DNA from: Bosea sp. 685
Lineage (GTDB): Bacteria > Pseudomonadota > Alphaproteobacteria > Rhizobiales > Beijerinckiaceae
Direction of reading: 5' to 3'
NCBI RefSeq assembly: GCF_031884435.1
Contig: NZ_CP134778.1
Coordinates: 124,001-188,000 of the forward strand
Length of the DNA: 64,000 bases
Shown here: positions 38,031-47,929 of the stretch, one piece after another
Position numbering within the stretch: the first letter of the stretch is position 1
How the letters are laid out: every line of letters begins with the position of its first letter
Notes under the pieces: model-generated
Told to the model about the DNA's origin: nothing
The model's database searches: none
The model's input: the letters and a program-made list of their open reading frames with translations, nothing else
Made by a program: the position numbers and the translations under genes

Positions 38031-39653
38031 ATGTCTGTTCAACAGTTCTCGCCCGCGGCCGCCGCGGTTTCTCAGCCAAGCGAACAGGATACCAAACGCA
38101 CGGTCTTCGCCGCCGCCCTCGGGACAGTGTTCGAATGGTACGATTTCTTCATCTACGGTTCCCTTGCCGCCTTCTTCAGCACCCTATTCTTCCCGAAAGG
38201 CAATGAGACGGCGGCCCTGCTCGCGGCATTAGCCACTTTTGGTGCCGGCTTCGTCCTCCGTCCCTTCGGCGCGATTGTCTTCGGCCGGCTTGGTGACATG
38301 GTCGGGCGCAAGAAGACGTTCCTGGTCACCATGCTCGTCATGGGCATTGCCACCGCCGCGATCGGCCTCCTGCCGACCTACGAGACGATAGGCTGGGCAG
38401 CCCCCGCAATGCTCGTCGGACTGCGACTGCTCCAGGGGCTTGCCGTCGGCGGCGAATTCGGCGGCGCCGTGACCTATGTGGCGGAGCATTCCGACCCCAA
38501 CCGGCGTGGCCTCACCACGAGCTGGATCCAGATCACCGCCACGCTTGGGCTGTTCCTGTCGCTCGTCGTGATCGTCTTGTGCCGGTCTTCGATGTCGGCG
38601 GAGGCGTTCGCAAGTTGGGGCTGGCGCGTGCCCTTCATAGGGTCGATCGCGCTGCTTCTCCTCTCCCTTTACATCCGCCTCAAGCTCCATGAATCCCCCG
38701 TGTTCAAGGAAATGAAGGCACAGGGAAAGGGTTCCAGAAATCCCATCGCCGAAACGTTCGGGGACCGCAGCAATCTTCGTCTCGTGCTCGTCGCGATCTT
38801 CGGCGTCGTCGCTGGCCAGGCGGTGGTTTGGTACACCGGGCATTTCTACAGCCTCTATTTCATGACCACGACGCTGAAGATGAGCCATGAGCAGGCGAAC
38901 ACCTACCTGCTGGTCGCGCTAGCCCTCGGAACTCCGTTCTTCTTGGTCTTCGGCTGGCTCTCCGACCGGATCGGACGCAAGTGGATCGTCGTCACGGGTT
39001 GCGTGTTGTCGGCGGTTCTGATCATGCCTCTGTTTCAAGCGCTTGCCACGTACGGGAACCCAGCCCTTACGGAGTTTCGTGCGCGGACATCGGTCGTCCT
39101 GAGTGGAAACAATTGCAGCGAGGATCAGTCGATCGTCGGGCAGCTCTTCAGGCCGCAAGCGACGACGGATTGTACGAAGGCCAAGGCGCTCCTCACGGCG
39201 AACGCGATACCCTATGTCGTGAATGCCGATGGGACTTCACTGCGCATTCGCATCGGAGACAAGGAGCTCACCCGGTTCGACGATGCGGCGATCCTCGGGG
39301 CGTTGACCGAGAAGGGCATGCCCTCGGCCAAGGCTCCCGTGCAACCCAACGCTCCCACGGTCGTCGCGACCTTGTTTGGATTGGTGTTCCTTGCGACGAT
39401 GGTCTACGGGCCGTTGGGCGCCTTGCTGGTCGAGCTGTTCCCGGTGCGGATCAGATACAGCGGCGTTTCGGTTGCCCTGCAGCTGGGCAACGGCTGGATC
39501 GGCGGCTTTGCCCCGTTCGTCGCGACGGCGGTCGTCATCGCGACAGGCAATATCTTCGGCGGTCTTTGGTACACCGTGATCGTAGCGGCCATGACCGCAG
39601 TGATCGGTGCGCTCTTCCTGCCGGAGACACGCGGGCGCGACCTGAGCAAATAG
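38031..39653 (+). CDS. MHS-family MFS transporter with long internal loop
   Basis: A 540-residue major facilitator of the metabolite:H+ symporter family (FEWYDFFIYGSLAAFFSTLFFP; RPFGAIVFGRLGDMVGRKKTF; GGEFGGAVTYVAEH). An unusual hydrophilic insert of about 100 residues (~340-440), with two cysteines (NNCSEDQS, TTDCTKAK), splits the second half before the later helices. Probably imports the carboxylic acid processed by the preceding hydrolase. GGGAGG ribosome site. Confidence 0.9.
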   Translation: MSVQQFSPAAAAVSQPSEQDTKRTVFAAALGTVFEWYDFFIYGSLAAFFSTLFFPKGNETAALLAALATFGAGFVLRPFGAIVFGRLGDMVGRKKTFLVTMLVMGIATAAIGLLPTYETIGWAAPAMLVGLRLLQGLAVGGEFGGAVTYVAEHSDPNRRGLTTSWIQITATLGLFLSLVVIVLCRSSMSAEAFASWGWRVPFIGSIALLLLSLYIRLKLHESPVFKEMKAQGKGSRNPIAETFGDRSNLRLVLVAIFGVVAGQAVVWYTGHFYSLYFMTTTLKMSHEQANTYLLVALALGTPFFLVFGWLSDRIGRKWIVVTGCVLSAVLIMPLFQALATYGNPALTEFRARTSVVLSGNNCSEDQSIVGQLFRPQATTDCTKAKALLTANAIPYVVNADGTSLRIRIGDKELTRFDDAAILGALTEKGMPSAKAPVQPNAPTVVATLFGLVFLATMVYGPLGALLVELFPVRIRYSGVSVALQLGNGWIGGFAPFVATAVVIATGNIFGGLWYTVIVAAMTAVIGALFLPETRGRDLSK

Positions 39654-39671
39654 GGATCGCATGTTAGCCAA

Positions 39672-39701
39672 GCCGCGGCGCCCTGCAAAAAGCGCCGCGG
39701 C
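39672..39701. terminator. GC-rich hairpin between convergent genes
   Basis: Perfect 10-base stem GCCGCGGCGC/GCGCCGCGGC with a 10-base loop, without a clear T run, between the convergent transporter and ureohydrolase stops. Confidence 0.5.
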
Positions 39702-39716
39702 ACGTCCGAAATCGGT

Positions 39717-40673
39717 CTAGTCGATCCTATCGAAGTAGCCGGCGCGTACCGCCGCCCCGACGAGGTTTACGATCAATCGCCCAGCCGTGATGCTGGTGAT
39801 CTGGTTCACGTCGGTCGAAGGCGTGATTTCGACGACGTCCATCCCTATGACGCGCCCTTTCCGAACGAGCCCACGCAGGAGCGAGCGGGCCTGCATGAAC
39901 GTCATACCTCCGGCGCACGGCGCTGCGACGCCAGGCGCGACGCCAGGTTCGAACGCGTCGAGATCTATTGTGACGTAGTAGCGCCCGCCGTCGGGAATGC
40001 TCGCTAGTACGTGCTCGATGCCATTCTCGTGAAGATCGTAGGACGGAAAGAGGCGTGCCCCATAGGAACGCGCCGCCTCGAACTCCTCCGGACGCCCGCT
40101 GCCGGATGCATGTAGCCCGATTTGGAAAATCTGCTCGACATGGCTCATCTCGGACGCACGTCGGATGGGGCTGGAGAGGCCTTCCCGCACGCCGTTGATC
40201 TCCTGGCGCCAATCCAGGTGCTGGTCGATTTGGATCAGCGTGATCGGCCCCTGATCGTCCAACGCACGCAGCACGGGGATCGGGATGGAATGGTCCCCGC
40301 CGAGCACGATGGGCATGGCTCCGGCCGCGACTATCTTGCGGACCGCCGCTTCCGCACGGCTCAAATGGCCCATGGGATCGGTGGGATCCGCATAGACGTC
40401 GCCACAATCGACGGCCCGGATCGGCCGGTTGTCATACAGCGGTCCTCCGATATCGAAGTCGTACCGTTCAATGGAACGCAGTATCCTGTCGGTCGCCCGC
40501 CGCAGCGCCAACGGCCCGCGGCTCTGGTCGTTTGCGATCTCGCCGAAGGAATACGACTGGCCATAAGGTATGCCGAGATAGGCGATGTCCGCCGTTAGAT
40601 CTTCGAGGCTATCGACCGGGGAAGAATATAGGAACGTCGTGTGCTCGGCTTTGGCTGGAACGGTGAGTTTCAT
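39717..40673 (-). CDS. Agmatinase/ureohydrolase family protein
   Basis: A 318-residue manganese ureohydrolase: GGDHS, DQHLDW (usually DAHxD) and DLDAFEP carry the metal ligands. It hydrolyses a guanidino compound (agmatine, guanidinobutyrate or similar) to urea and an amine. The second motif with Gln instead of Ala, and the C-terminal DVVEITPSTDVNQITS, place it among agmatinase-like enzymes rather than arginases. The start at 40673 has an AGGA site; an upstream in-frame extension is not family-like. A Gdx-type exporter of guanidinium-like cations lies elsewhere (28252-28569). Confidence 0.88.
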   Translation of the reverse strand: MKLTVPAKAEHTTFLYSSPVDSLEDLTADIAYLGIPYGQSYSFGEIANDQSRGPLALRRATDRILRSIERYDFDIGGPLYDNRPIRAVDCGDVYADPTDPMGHLSRAEAAVRKIVAAGAMPIVLGGDHSIPIPVLRALDDQGPITLIQIDQHLDWRQEINGVREGLSSPIRRASEMSHVEQIFQIGLHASGSGRPEEFEAARSYGARLFPSYDLHENGIEHVLASIPDGGRYYVTIDLDAFEPGVAPGVAAPCAGGMTFMQARSLLRGLVRKGRVIGMDVVEITPSTDVNQITSITAGRLIVNLVGAAVRAGYFDRID

Positions 40674-40755
40674 GAGATTTTCCTGTGGCGTGAGGGTCGC
40701 GCGCACCTCGTCGAGGCTAGGTTCGATTGTCTTAGGACGCGCGGTGGGCGAGCTC

Positions 40756-41045
40756 TTAGTTGCCGCTATTGAAGCGTTGAGCGCGGTGGTGAATCCACTC
40801 ACCGACCCGGCCATCCGTCGACCCTCGGAACTGCGGAAAGGAAATTTGATCGTATAGGGGCCTGCGATCGTGAAGGATCACCTGCGCATTGCCGATTTCG
40901 CCCAGTTTCCCATCTTGCATCACCGCGATCCTATCGGAGAGACGGGCAGCCACGGAGATGTCGTGCGAGATGAAGAGATACGCCACCCCCAGCTAATCGC
41001 GCAGGTCCGGCAGAAGACGGATGTTCGCGTCGTAGGTCCTTCGAT
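40756..41045 (-). pseudogene. Remnant of an oligopeptide-type ABC ATPase
   Basis: The minus strand encodes ANIRLLPDLRD, a stop codon (TAG, 40993-40995), then LGVAYLFISHDISVAARLSDRIAVMQDGKL in the same frame: the end of a Dpp/Opp-type ATPase with its H-loop SHD. Everything before Walker B is missing. It lies between the ureohydrolase and TauE genes. Confidence 0.75.
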
Positions 41046-41054
41046 CGAAGAAGC

Positions 41055-41888
41055 TTATGCCAGGAGCGACCACGTAAAGCGCCCGGCGACAACCAGCAAG
41101 AAGAGGCCGAAGGCGACCTCAAGCCTGCGCTTCGAGAGCCGGTGGGCCAGACGCGCGCCGATCGGAGCTGTCCGGACCGATGTCGGGACGAAGAGTAGGA
41201 AGCCGATCAGCGAGACAAAGCCAAGGGAGAGCGGAGGCAGCACCGCCATTTTAGGCCAGCCGGCATCGATGAAGCCGAGCGCGCCGGGGATCGAGATGAG
41301 CACGCCGAGCCCCGAGGAGGTCGCGATCGCCTGGTGAATCGGCCGGCCATGGAAGGTCATGAACAGACTGGATAGCTGGCCGCCGCCTATACTCATCAGG
41401 GCCGAGAGCACGCCGATCAATCCGCCATAGCCTACCATGATCGGCTTGGCGGCCAGCTCCGCGCCGAAATTCCAGCGGTCGGTGGCGAAGATCAGACGCA
41501 GCGCGCTCAGCGCTGCGACGACGACGAAGATGATCTTGAACAGGTCCGGCGGTGCGAAGCGCGCGACATAGCTGCCGGCGACAACGCCGAGCACGACCGT
41601 CACCGCCCAGATCTTAAGGATCGAGAGATCGACCAACCCCTTGGCCCGGTGCGTCATGAACGAGCGGATCGAGGTCGGGATGATGATGGCGAGCGGCGTG
41701 CCGACGCAAAGAGGCATGCGCACCTCCTCCGGCACGCCGGCGAGGCGGAAGATCTCGTAGAGAATCGGCACGATGACCGCGCCGCCGCCGACTCCGAAGA
41801 CCCCAGCCAAAATGCCCGTGGCGCCCCCTGCCAGGACGAGGGCCACGGCAAGAAACGTCAGCTCGCCGGGTGAAATCGCAGAGGACAT
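41055..41888 (-). CDS. TauE/SafE-family membrane exporter
   Basis: A 277-residue membrane protein with about eight hydrophobic segments and the family glycine-rich repeats GVFGVGGGAVIVP and LMSIGGGQLSSL. TauE/SafE proteins are thought to export sulfite, sulfoacetate or other organic anions. The start at 41888 (MSSAISPGE) is chosen because the longer frame adds a hydrophilic stretch without a ribosome site. Confidence 0.9.
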   Translation of the reverse strand: MSSAISPGELTFLAVALVLAGGATGILAGVFGVGGGAVIVPILYEIFRLAGVPEEVRMPLCVGTPLAIIIPTSIRSFMTHRAKGLVDLSILKIWAVTVVLGVVAGSYVARFAPPDLFKIIFVVVAALSALRLIFATDRWNFGAELAAKPIMVGYGGLIGVLSALMSIGGGQLSSLFMTFHGRPIHQAIATSSGLGVLISIPGALGFIDAGWPKMAVLPPLSLGFVSLIGFLLFVPTSVRTAPIGARLAHRLSKRRLEVAFGLFLLVVAGRFTWSLLA

Positions 41889-42114
41889 CAAATCCCGTCC
41901 AGGAGAGGCGCGTCCGAACCGAGGCCAAGGCAGAGCCGCTATAGTCGAATTGAAGGCATGTGAGCGGAAATGCAAGAATTGATATGCCTCAAATCCAGCC
42001 AAATCCACATCAAATCCAGACAAATCAGTAAAGTATAACTAATGGCCTGACAGATTAACTGTGTCTTAGCGCAGTTGTGAAAATGAAGACGGATATCTTC
42101 GTGAGGACAGTCTT

Positions 42115-44094
42115 ATGTCTCTTTCCAAAAGCTTCGGGTCCCTGTCAATCGGCCGTTCCTTGGCGATGGTCGCGGCATTGGCAGTTCTCATCGCTGTCGG
42201 CGGAGTAAGCTACACGCTGACCGCCGCTTACAACGAGATGCTGGCGCTAAGACGCACCGAGATGCGCAACACGGTCGAGGCGGCCGTCTCTACGATCAGG
42301 GGATATGTGGCTCGGACCGAGGCCGGGGAGCTAAACGAGGCCGACGCCAAGAAGTTGGTGATGGACGCCATCGGCAATGCCCAGTTCGGCAATGGCAACC
42401 ACTACTTCATCATCGCCTATGATGGGATCGCCGTGCTGAATGCCAACAAGAAGGTCCAGTCGACGGACATGAGGCCGCTCAAGGATGCCCGCGGGAAGTT
42501 CTTCATTCAGGATATGATCGATCTTGCCAAGAGTAAGGGTCAGGGCTTTGTCGAATATGACTGGCTCAAGCTCGGCGACAAGGACCCGTCGCTGAAGATT
42601 TCCTACATACTCGGCATTCCAAAATGGCAATGGTTGGTGGGGTTTGGCCTACATGTCCATGACGTAGACGCAGCCTTCTTCAGCATGATCATCAGCGCTG
42701 CGAAAGTATTGTTGCCGCTCGGCCTGCTGCTGCTCGGGCTGGTGGTCGTCCTCAGCCGTCGGGCTTCAAGCATGCTGACCTCCCTCTCTTCGGTGATGAA
42801 AGAGCTCGCGGCCGGTAAACTGCAAACGGAGATCACTCACCAGGAGCGCCAGGACGAGGTGGGAGCGATGGCCCGCGCGCTCGTGGTTTTCCGCGATGCT
42901 GCGCTGACGAGGCAGCAGGTCCAGGCGGAGAAGGAGAAGGCCGAGGCCGATGCCTGCGAACTGCGTCGGGACACCGATGCCCAACGCAGCCTCAACGAGG
43001 CCCAACGCGGCGAGCAGGCAAAGAAGCAGGCTTTGGTCGTCGAGGCGCTCGGCTTTGGCATGGAGCGCCTGACCGAGGGCGATCTGACCTACCGGATAGA
43101 GGTGGCTTTCAGCGCCGAATACGCAAAGCTGAAGGACGATTTCAACGCGGCGATGGCGCAGGTCGAGGAGACTATGCGGCAGATCGCGATGAACACGGGA
43201 AGCATGAAGGCAGGGGCGGGCGAGATCAGCCAGGCGGTGGACGACCTCGCCAGGCGTACCGAGCAGCAAGCTTCCTCGGTTGAAGAAACGGCGTCCGCGC
43301 TAGATCAATTGACCGCCACCGTGCGCCAGACGGCCGACGGCGCGCATCAGGCGAGCCTCGCCACGACCCAGGTCAAAGGCGAGGCCGAGCAGTCGGGCGA
43401 GATCGTCCGTGACGCGGTCGCGGCGATGGGCAGCATCGAGAAATGCGCCAATGGGATCTCGCAGATCGTCGGCGTCATCGACGAGATCGCCTTCCAGACA
43501 AATCTGCTCGCGCTCAACGCCTCGGTGGAGGCTGCCCGCGCCGGAGATGCCGGCAAGGGCTTTGCCGTCGTTGCCTCGGAGGTCCGTGCACTCGCGCAGC
43601 GCTCGGCGGAGGCAGCCAAAGAGATCAAAAGCCTCATCACCGCCTCAAGCATCGAGGTCGAGAAGGGCGTCGCGTTGGTAGGTCAGACCGGCAGCGCGTT
43701 GGAGCGCATGTCCGGCCAGATTGCCCGGGTGACTTCGCTGGTCGGCGAGATCGCCTCGGCGGCCCAGGAGCAGGCTACCGGTCTGCAGCAGGTCAATACT
43801 GCGGTCAACGAAATGGACCAGGCGACACAGCAGAATGCCGCCATGGCCGAGCAGTCGACAGCTGCCTCGCAGGCGCTGGCGGAAGAGGCCCAAAGGCTTG
43901 CGCTGCTGGTCGGCCGCTTCAGGCTCGGCGACGACGCCAGCCCTCTTAGGGCGATGGCCGGCAAGATGGCCCTGGTAGCGGCGACTTCAAGGCATCCAGT
44001 ACGCAGCCTTCCGGCTGCTCCGCGCGAAGTTCAAGGCGCATTTGCACGCAGGCTCGTCGCCCATGGCGGAGGCACCGGCTGGCAGGAGTTTTAA
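42115..44094 (+). CDS. Methyl-accepting chemotaxis protein with CheR tether
   Basis: A 659-residue chemoreceptor: membrane segment (~15-40), periplasmic single Cache domain ([30 protein letters not shown]), second membrane segment (~200-220), HAMP, and a cytoplasmic signalling domain with the hairpin [19 protein letters not shown]. The last five residues are GWQEF, matching the xWxxF pentapeptide that docks CheR/CheB. Single Cache domains of this kind often bind small carboxylates. Not in an operon with che genes here. Confidence 0.94.
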   Translation: MSLSKSFGSLSIGRSLAMVAALAVLIAVGGVSYTLTAAYNEMLALRRTEMRNTVEAAVSTIRGYVARTEAGELNEADAKKLVMDAIGNAQFGNGNHYFIIAYDGIAVLNANKKVQSTDMRPLKDARGKFFIQDMIDLAKSKGQGFVEYDWLKLGDKDPSLKISYILGIPKWQWLVGFGLHVHDVDAAFFSMIISAAKVLLPLGLLLLGLVVVLSRRASSMLTSLSSVMKELAAGKLQTEITHQERQDEVGAMARALVVFRDAALTRQQVQAEKEKAEADACELRRDTDAQRSLNEAQRGEQAKKQALVVEALGFGMERLTEGDLTYRIEVAFSAEYAKLKDDFNAAMAQVEETMRQIAMNTGSMKAGAGEISQAVDDLARRTEQQASSVEETASALDQLTATVRQTADGAHQASLATTQVKGEAEQSGEIVRDAVAAMGSIEKCANGISQIVGVIDEIAFQTNLLALNASVEAARAGDAGKGFAVVASEVRALAQRSAEAAKEIKSLITASSIEVEKGVALVGQTGSALERMSGQIARVTSLVGEIASAAQEQATGLQQVNTAVNEMDQATQQNAAMAEQSTAASQALAEEAQRLALLVGRFRLGDDASPLRAMAGKMALVAATSRHPVRSLPAAPREVQGAFARRLVAHGGGTGWQEF

Positions 44095-44129
44095 CGGTGT
44101 CATCCTGCCAGGTCGCGATGGCGACAATG

Positions 44130-44291
44130 TCAGCCGCGCGCGCCGTATCGCTTCACCAAGGTCGTCGCCTCCTTCACAGTGCGCCAGACAGTCTCTGCTG
44201 CGGGCGGGACATCGTGTATGAGACCGATTGCCTGGCCAATAGTCACATGGGCCATATCATAGTCGCCGGTCGCCCATCTGGTGCTGACGTC
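44130..44291 (-). pseudogene. Possible C-terminal remnant of a nitronate monooxygenase
   Basis: The minus strand encodes about 52 residues (ATGDYDMAHVTIGQAIGLIHDVPPAAETV...) resembling the last part of 2-nitropropane dioxygenase-family enzymes (GQxxGLI...PAAEIV). The rest of the gene is absent. No ribosome site or intact domain; probably decayed. Confidence 0.4.
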
Positions 44292-44436
44292 GGCGATGCG
44301 ACCGAACCCGTAGCGCACGATCAACGCCAAGAAGCGGACGGCAGCAAGCAAAGCCACCCACAAGTCAAATCCGCTCATCTCCAAGGCGTGGCGCTTCTTG
44401 AGACCACGAAGTGACGCCCCCCGTTCGGCCTCTAGC

Positions 44437-45003
44437 CTAGGGTGAAGTGGCCCTGGGGGGGACGACATGATCATTCCCGACGGCAGGGCCCAGATCGTCG
44501 TTCGCCCGCGCGATATCTGCCAATAGCTCGGCGATCGCAATCCCAGCCTTCTTAACCAAACTCGTGTCCATGTCGTCCATCAGCTTGGTCAGCGCTTCGT
44601 CTGATTTGGTTTTCGCCTGATTGAATAGTTCAAGGCCAGCCGATGTGACGGATACGAGTATACGATGAGGGCTCGAGCCGGAAGGAACGCGCGCGACAAG
44701 GCCGCGACGTTCCATGTTCGGGATGGTGCGGGAGAGGCTGGGTGGCACGATCTGCGAGCGACGACCCAGCTCGCCCATGTCGCAGGTTCCGCCGTCGACC
44801 AACGCGCGCAATATGCGCCACTGTTGCTCCGTGAGCTCGTATTCCCAAAGAACCGGGCGCACATGCTGCATGATCTGTTCCCGGGCCCGGAGCAGTGCAG
44901 GAATCAACTTGCGCATATCCGACAGCGCGTCGTCGGACGCGGACAAGCGACCTGACGACGCCGTAGTCGCAGTCGGCGAATTTTTGGACTTCGACAAGGG
45001 CAA
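44437..45003 (-). CDS. hpaR: MarR-family regulator (HpaR-like)
   Basis: A 188-residue MarR-type winged-helix protein: LTEQQWRILRALVDGG, recognition-helix region QIVPPSLSRTIPNMERRGLV and wing VARVPSGSSPHRILVSVT. Its placement beside homoprotocatechuate genes fits HpaR, which represses the meta-cleavage operon until the aromatic acid is present. Palindromes at 47814 and 47892 are the likely targets. The last ~30 residues are not family-like. Confidence 0.85.
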   Translation of the reverse strand: MPLSKSKNSPTATTASSGRLSASDDALSDMRKLIPALLRAREQIMQHVRPVLWEYELTEQQWRILRALVDGGTCDMGELGRRSQIVPPSLSRTIPNMERRGLVARVPSGSSPHRILVSVTSAGLELFNQAKTKSDEALTKLMDDMDTSLVKKAGIAIAELLADIARANDDLGPAVGNDHVVPPRATSP

Positions 45004-45056
45004 CCAATCTCAAGAACTCGGAGCATCTTAGGCATCGGCGTCGTAGCCGTCAAAAC

Positions 45057-45085
45057 GACCGGCCCCGTCGGAGACAGGGCCGGTC
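45057..45085 (-). terminator. Intrinsic terminator after the MFS gene
   Basis: Perfect 9-base stem GACCGGCCC/GGGCCGGTC; on the minus strand GTTTTG follows. It separates the transporter gene from the MarR gene downstream. Confidence 0.7.
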
Positions 45086-45119
45086 CTTGCCACGGAGCCT
45101 TAGCCTCGACCGGATATGG

Positions 45120-46469
45120 TCAAGTGGTCTGGGCGTGCTGTGATCGCTGAGACTGCGAGGGGAGGTGACGCGTTATGAGCAGAAGTGCGCCGCAGACCAT
45201 GAGCATCGCGATACCGAGCAGGCCAAAATAGGACCATGAGCCACCGGTGATGACCGCCGCCCCGATGAAGGAGCTTGAGATCGCGCCGAAGCGCCCGATG
45301 GCCAACGCCCATGCCATGCCAGACGCCCGGGCGGCCGTCGGATAGACGTGGGCGCAGACGATGTACATGTTCGATTGCACCGCGTTTACGAACAGGCCGT
45401 GAATGCCGAGCCCTAGGAAGACGAGCTGTGGATTTTGCGCGACGTCGACGGCCTGAAGTGCGAATGCGATGGCCGCGGCGCAGGCGCCGCATAGGACGAG
45501 CGGCAGCCGCGATCCCAATCTCGGGATCGCCAGCGCGCACCCTAGGGAGCCGATGACGCCGCCGACATTGTAGGCGGTCAGGCCGGTCACTGCCGCAGAG
45601 GGATTCAATCCCGCAGCCACGAGCATGGTCGGTAGCCAGCTGAATGCCGAATAGATGGCGAAGAGCGAGCAAAAGAATGCGAGCCACAGAACCCCGGTGT
45701 CGCGTCGCCACCCTCGGCTGATCAGGGCCGAGAAGCCCTGCTTCTTCTCTTGCTGCCGCTCGGCCACGTCGACGAAGACGGGGTTGGATCCCACCTCGAC
45801 CCCGATGCGCGCCAGCAGTCGAGCCAGTTCCGGCCAGCGGTGCGGCCGGCGAACAAGGTATTTTGGCGACTCCGGCAATGCGACGAACAGTATGGCCCCG
45901 AGTGCAAGCGCGATGGCGCCCCCCATGAAGAACAACGTTCGCCAGCCGAACGCGGGCAGGACGTAGCTGGCAACGAGACCAGCCAGCATGCCACCAAGGG
46001 TCGCGCCGACCGCGGAGATGGCCACGGCAAGCGCCCTTCGGCGCGACGGCGTGAATTCGGCGGCGAGCGTCAGCGCGCCCGGCAGGGCACCGCCCAGCCC
46101 GAGCCCCGCAACGAAACGCAGCCCGCCGAGCGCGGGGAGGTTGTCGACCAGGCCGATACAGGCCGTGGCGCCACCGAAGATGATGACGCTGGCGATCGAC
46201 GTCGATCGACGGCCGAAACGATCTGCCCACGCTCCCGAGGCGGCTGCGCCGATGGCCATGCCGACAAGCCCGGCCGCCACGACCGAGGCAAAAGCGGCGC
46301 GCGAGACATCCCACTCCTTCATCAGGGTTGGGATGGCGTAGCCGATCAGTTGCCCGTCGAACCCGTCGACCACGATCGTCAACAGCGCAAGGAAGAGGAC
46401 GCGCTTTTGTAAAAAGGTCCAGTCTCCCTTATCCAGCGAAGACCCGACGTCGATCGTGACGGCACTCAT
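45120..46469 (-). CDS. Aromatic acid:H+ symporter (AAHS-type MFS)
   Basis: A 449-residue, 12-helix transporter. VVDGFDGQLIGYAIPTL contains the D-G-F-D motif typical of aromatic-acid symporters (PcaK/BenK group), and GAWADRFGRR the MFS loop motif. The context with hpaD and hpaR suggests uptake of 4-hydroxyphenylacetate or homoprotocatechuate. It is on the minus strand, downstream of hpaD after a 300-base gap. Confidence 0.9.
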   Translation of the reverse strand: MSAVTIDVGSSLDKGDWTFLQKRVLFLALLTIVVDGFDGQLIGYAIPTLMKEWDVSRAAFASVVAAGLVGMAIGAAASGAWADRFGRRSTSIASVIIFGGATACIGLVDNLPALGGLRFVAGLGLGGALPGALTLAAEFTPSRRRALAVAISAVGATLGGMLAGLVASYVLPAFGWRTLFFMGGAIALALGAILFVALPESPKYLVRRPHRWPELARLLARIGVEVGSNPVFVDVAERQQEKKQGFSALISRGWRRDTGVLWLAFFCSLFAIYSAFSWLPTMLVAAGLNPSAAVTGLTAYNVGGVIGSLGCALAIPRLGSRLPLVLCGACAAAIAFALQAVDVAQNPQLVFLGLGIHGLFVNAVQSNMYIVCAHVYPTAARASGMAWALAIGRFGAISSSFIGAAVITGGSWSYFGLLGIAMLMVCGALLLITRHLPSQSQRSQHAQTT

Positions 46470-46769
46470 GACGACCTCCGGGGACCGAAAGACGGCAGGC
46501 GCCGATGCGGGACGAAACGATACCAGTCACTCGAAGATTTTTTCACGAAATCCTCCCGTTCTATGAGCATGATTTTCCGGTTAGGCGACGTGCCGTCCGG
46601 GATATTTCATTACTTGCTTCGACTAGAATTTTGGTCGTCCGGCCTAGTGTTTGGCGCGCAGATCGACGAATGATGCCGAGAAAATATCTATCAAAGACGG
46701 CTTTACTAGAAGCTGTCTTTCAATGAATGTTTTTGAGGCCGGCAACCTCTACTGCAGCAAGACGGCTAG
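46470..46769. other. Non-coding gap
   Basis: 300 bases between the transporter start and the hpaD stop, more AT-rich than the flanks. No credible gene, repeat or terminator seen; it probably holds the transporter promoter. Confidence 0.5.
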
Positions 46770-47756
46770 TCATGCCGCGACGGACGTAGGAACATCCGCC
46801 CCGGTCTTCGGTGGGTGCGTCTCCTGTCCTAAGAATATGCTGCCTTCCTCGATCCACGAGCGCGGCGCGGGAGGCCCCCACAGGCAGGAGCGGAGAGGAT
46901 CGCTGAACTGCCAACGGAGCGGCTCGTGGTCGTGGTCGATGGCCGAGTAGTCGCCATTGAAGATTTCGACGCGGTGTCCGTCGGGGTCACGGACGTAGAG
47001 GAAGAAGGCGTTCGAAATGCCGTGCCTTCCGGGGCCGCGCTCGATGTTGGATTGGTAGCCCGTCGTCGCCATCAAATCGAGCAAATCGATGATGTTGAGC
47101 GGGTTGGCCACCCAGAATGCCACATGATGCAGCCGCGGCCCGGCCCCCAGGGCGAAAGCGAGATCATGCGTGGTGCCGCGTCGTTGCAGCCACGCGGATA
47201 GCAGCGTGTCCGTGCCGTCCTTCACGGTATACTCGGTCGTCCGAAAACCGAGGCGATGATAAAACTCCAGCGAGCCATCGAGGTCATTCGTAAAACAGTT
47301 GAAATGGTCAATTCGCTGGAGTTTTCCGCCCCGTTGTTTTGCGTAGCGCTGCAGTTCGGTCGGCACGCGGTCCATGCGGTGATAGAACTCGATCGGTATC
47401 CCTTGTGGATCGATCGTGCGCAGAGTGAGGTCCTGAAACGGAAGGTCGACCCAAGTTGTCGGCCGTCCCTCATGGTCCAGGAAGGCCTCGAGCCGCTCCA
47501 GGTCGCCCTCCCTGTGCACCTTGTAACCGAGATGGCCGACTGCGGGGCTCTCGCTTTGGACAAGCACCAGCGAGTGGTGGTTCCGTTCTTCGAACCCGCG
47601 CAGATAGATGGCGTCCGGTGTCTCTGCCGTTACAAGCAGCCCCAGCGTGTCGGCGTAAAAGCGCCGTGATCTTGCAAGGTCGCGGACATACAGCGTGGCA
47701 TGGCTGAGCCGAGCGATGTTGAACGGCGTGTCGAAGCGCGCCTCCGGAATCCCCAT
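46770..47756 (-). CDS. hpaD: 3,4-Dihydroxyphenylacetate 2,3-dioxygenase
   Basis: A 328-residue type I extradiol dioxygenase with two VOC (vicinal oxygen chelate) halves. Metal ligands are His in RIDHFNCF, His in RLHHVAFW and Glu in GHRVEIFNGDY. It opens the ring of homoprotocatechuate to 5-carboxymethyl-2-hydroxymuconate semialdehyde. It starts in a divergent promoter holding two TTAACATGTTAA palindromes. Confidence 0.92.
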   Translation of the reverse strand: MGIPEARFDTPFNIARLSHATLYVRDLARSRRFYADTLGLLVTAETPDAIYLRGFEERNHHSLVLVQSESPAVGHLGYKVHREGDLERLEAFLDHEGRPTTWVDLPFQDLTLRTIDPQGIPIEFYHRMDRVPTELQRYAKQRGGKLQRIDHFNCFTNDLDGSLEFYHRLGFRTTEYTVKDGTDTLLSAWLQRRGTTHDLAFALGAGPRLHHVAFWVANPLNIIDLLDLMATTGYQSNIERGPGRHGISNAFFLYVRDPDGHRVEIFNGDYSAIDHDHEPLRWQFSDPLRSCLWGPPAPRSWIEEGSIFLGQETHPPKTGADVPTSVAA

Positions 47757-47813
47757 GACGTCCTCCTGATCGAGTGTTCTTACCGAGGTCGCAATCGATC
47801 GCGGCTTGGCATT

Positions 47814-47831
47814 GAATTAACATGTTAATTC
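47814..47831. promoter_or_regulatory. Palindromic operator 1 (MarR type)
   Basis: GAATTAACATGTTAATTC, a perfect 18-base palindrome about 58 bases upstream of hpaD. It shares the core TTAACATGTTAA with operator 2. Probable HpaR site. Confidence 0.75.
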
Positions 47832-47891
47832 AGATGGCGTCAAGCGGCCCCTCTTCGGCGCTGCGCCGAGGGGTTGACATAGGCTACCATC

Positions 47892-47910
47892 GATTTAACA
47901 TGTTAATATC
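47892..47910. promoter_or_regulatory. Palindromic operator 2 (MarR type)
   Basis: GATTTAACATGTTAATATC with the perfect core TTAACATGTTAA, 78 bases centre to centre from operator 1 and about 20 bases before the hydrolase start. The pair covers both divergent promoters. Confidence 0.72.
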
Positions 47911-47929
47911 ATAAATAGGCGAGGGATAC

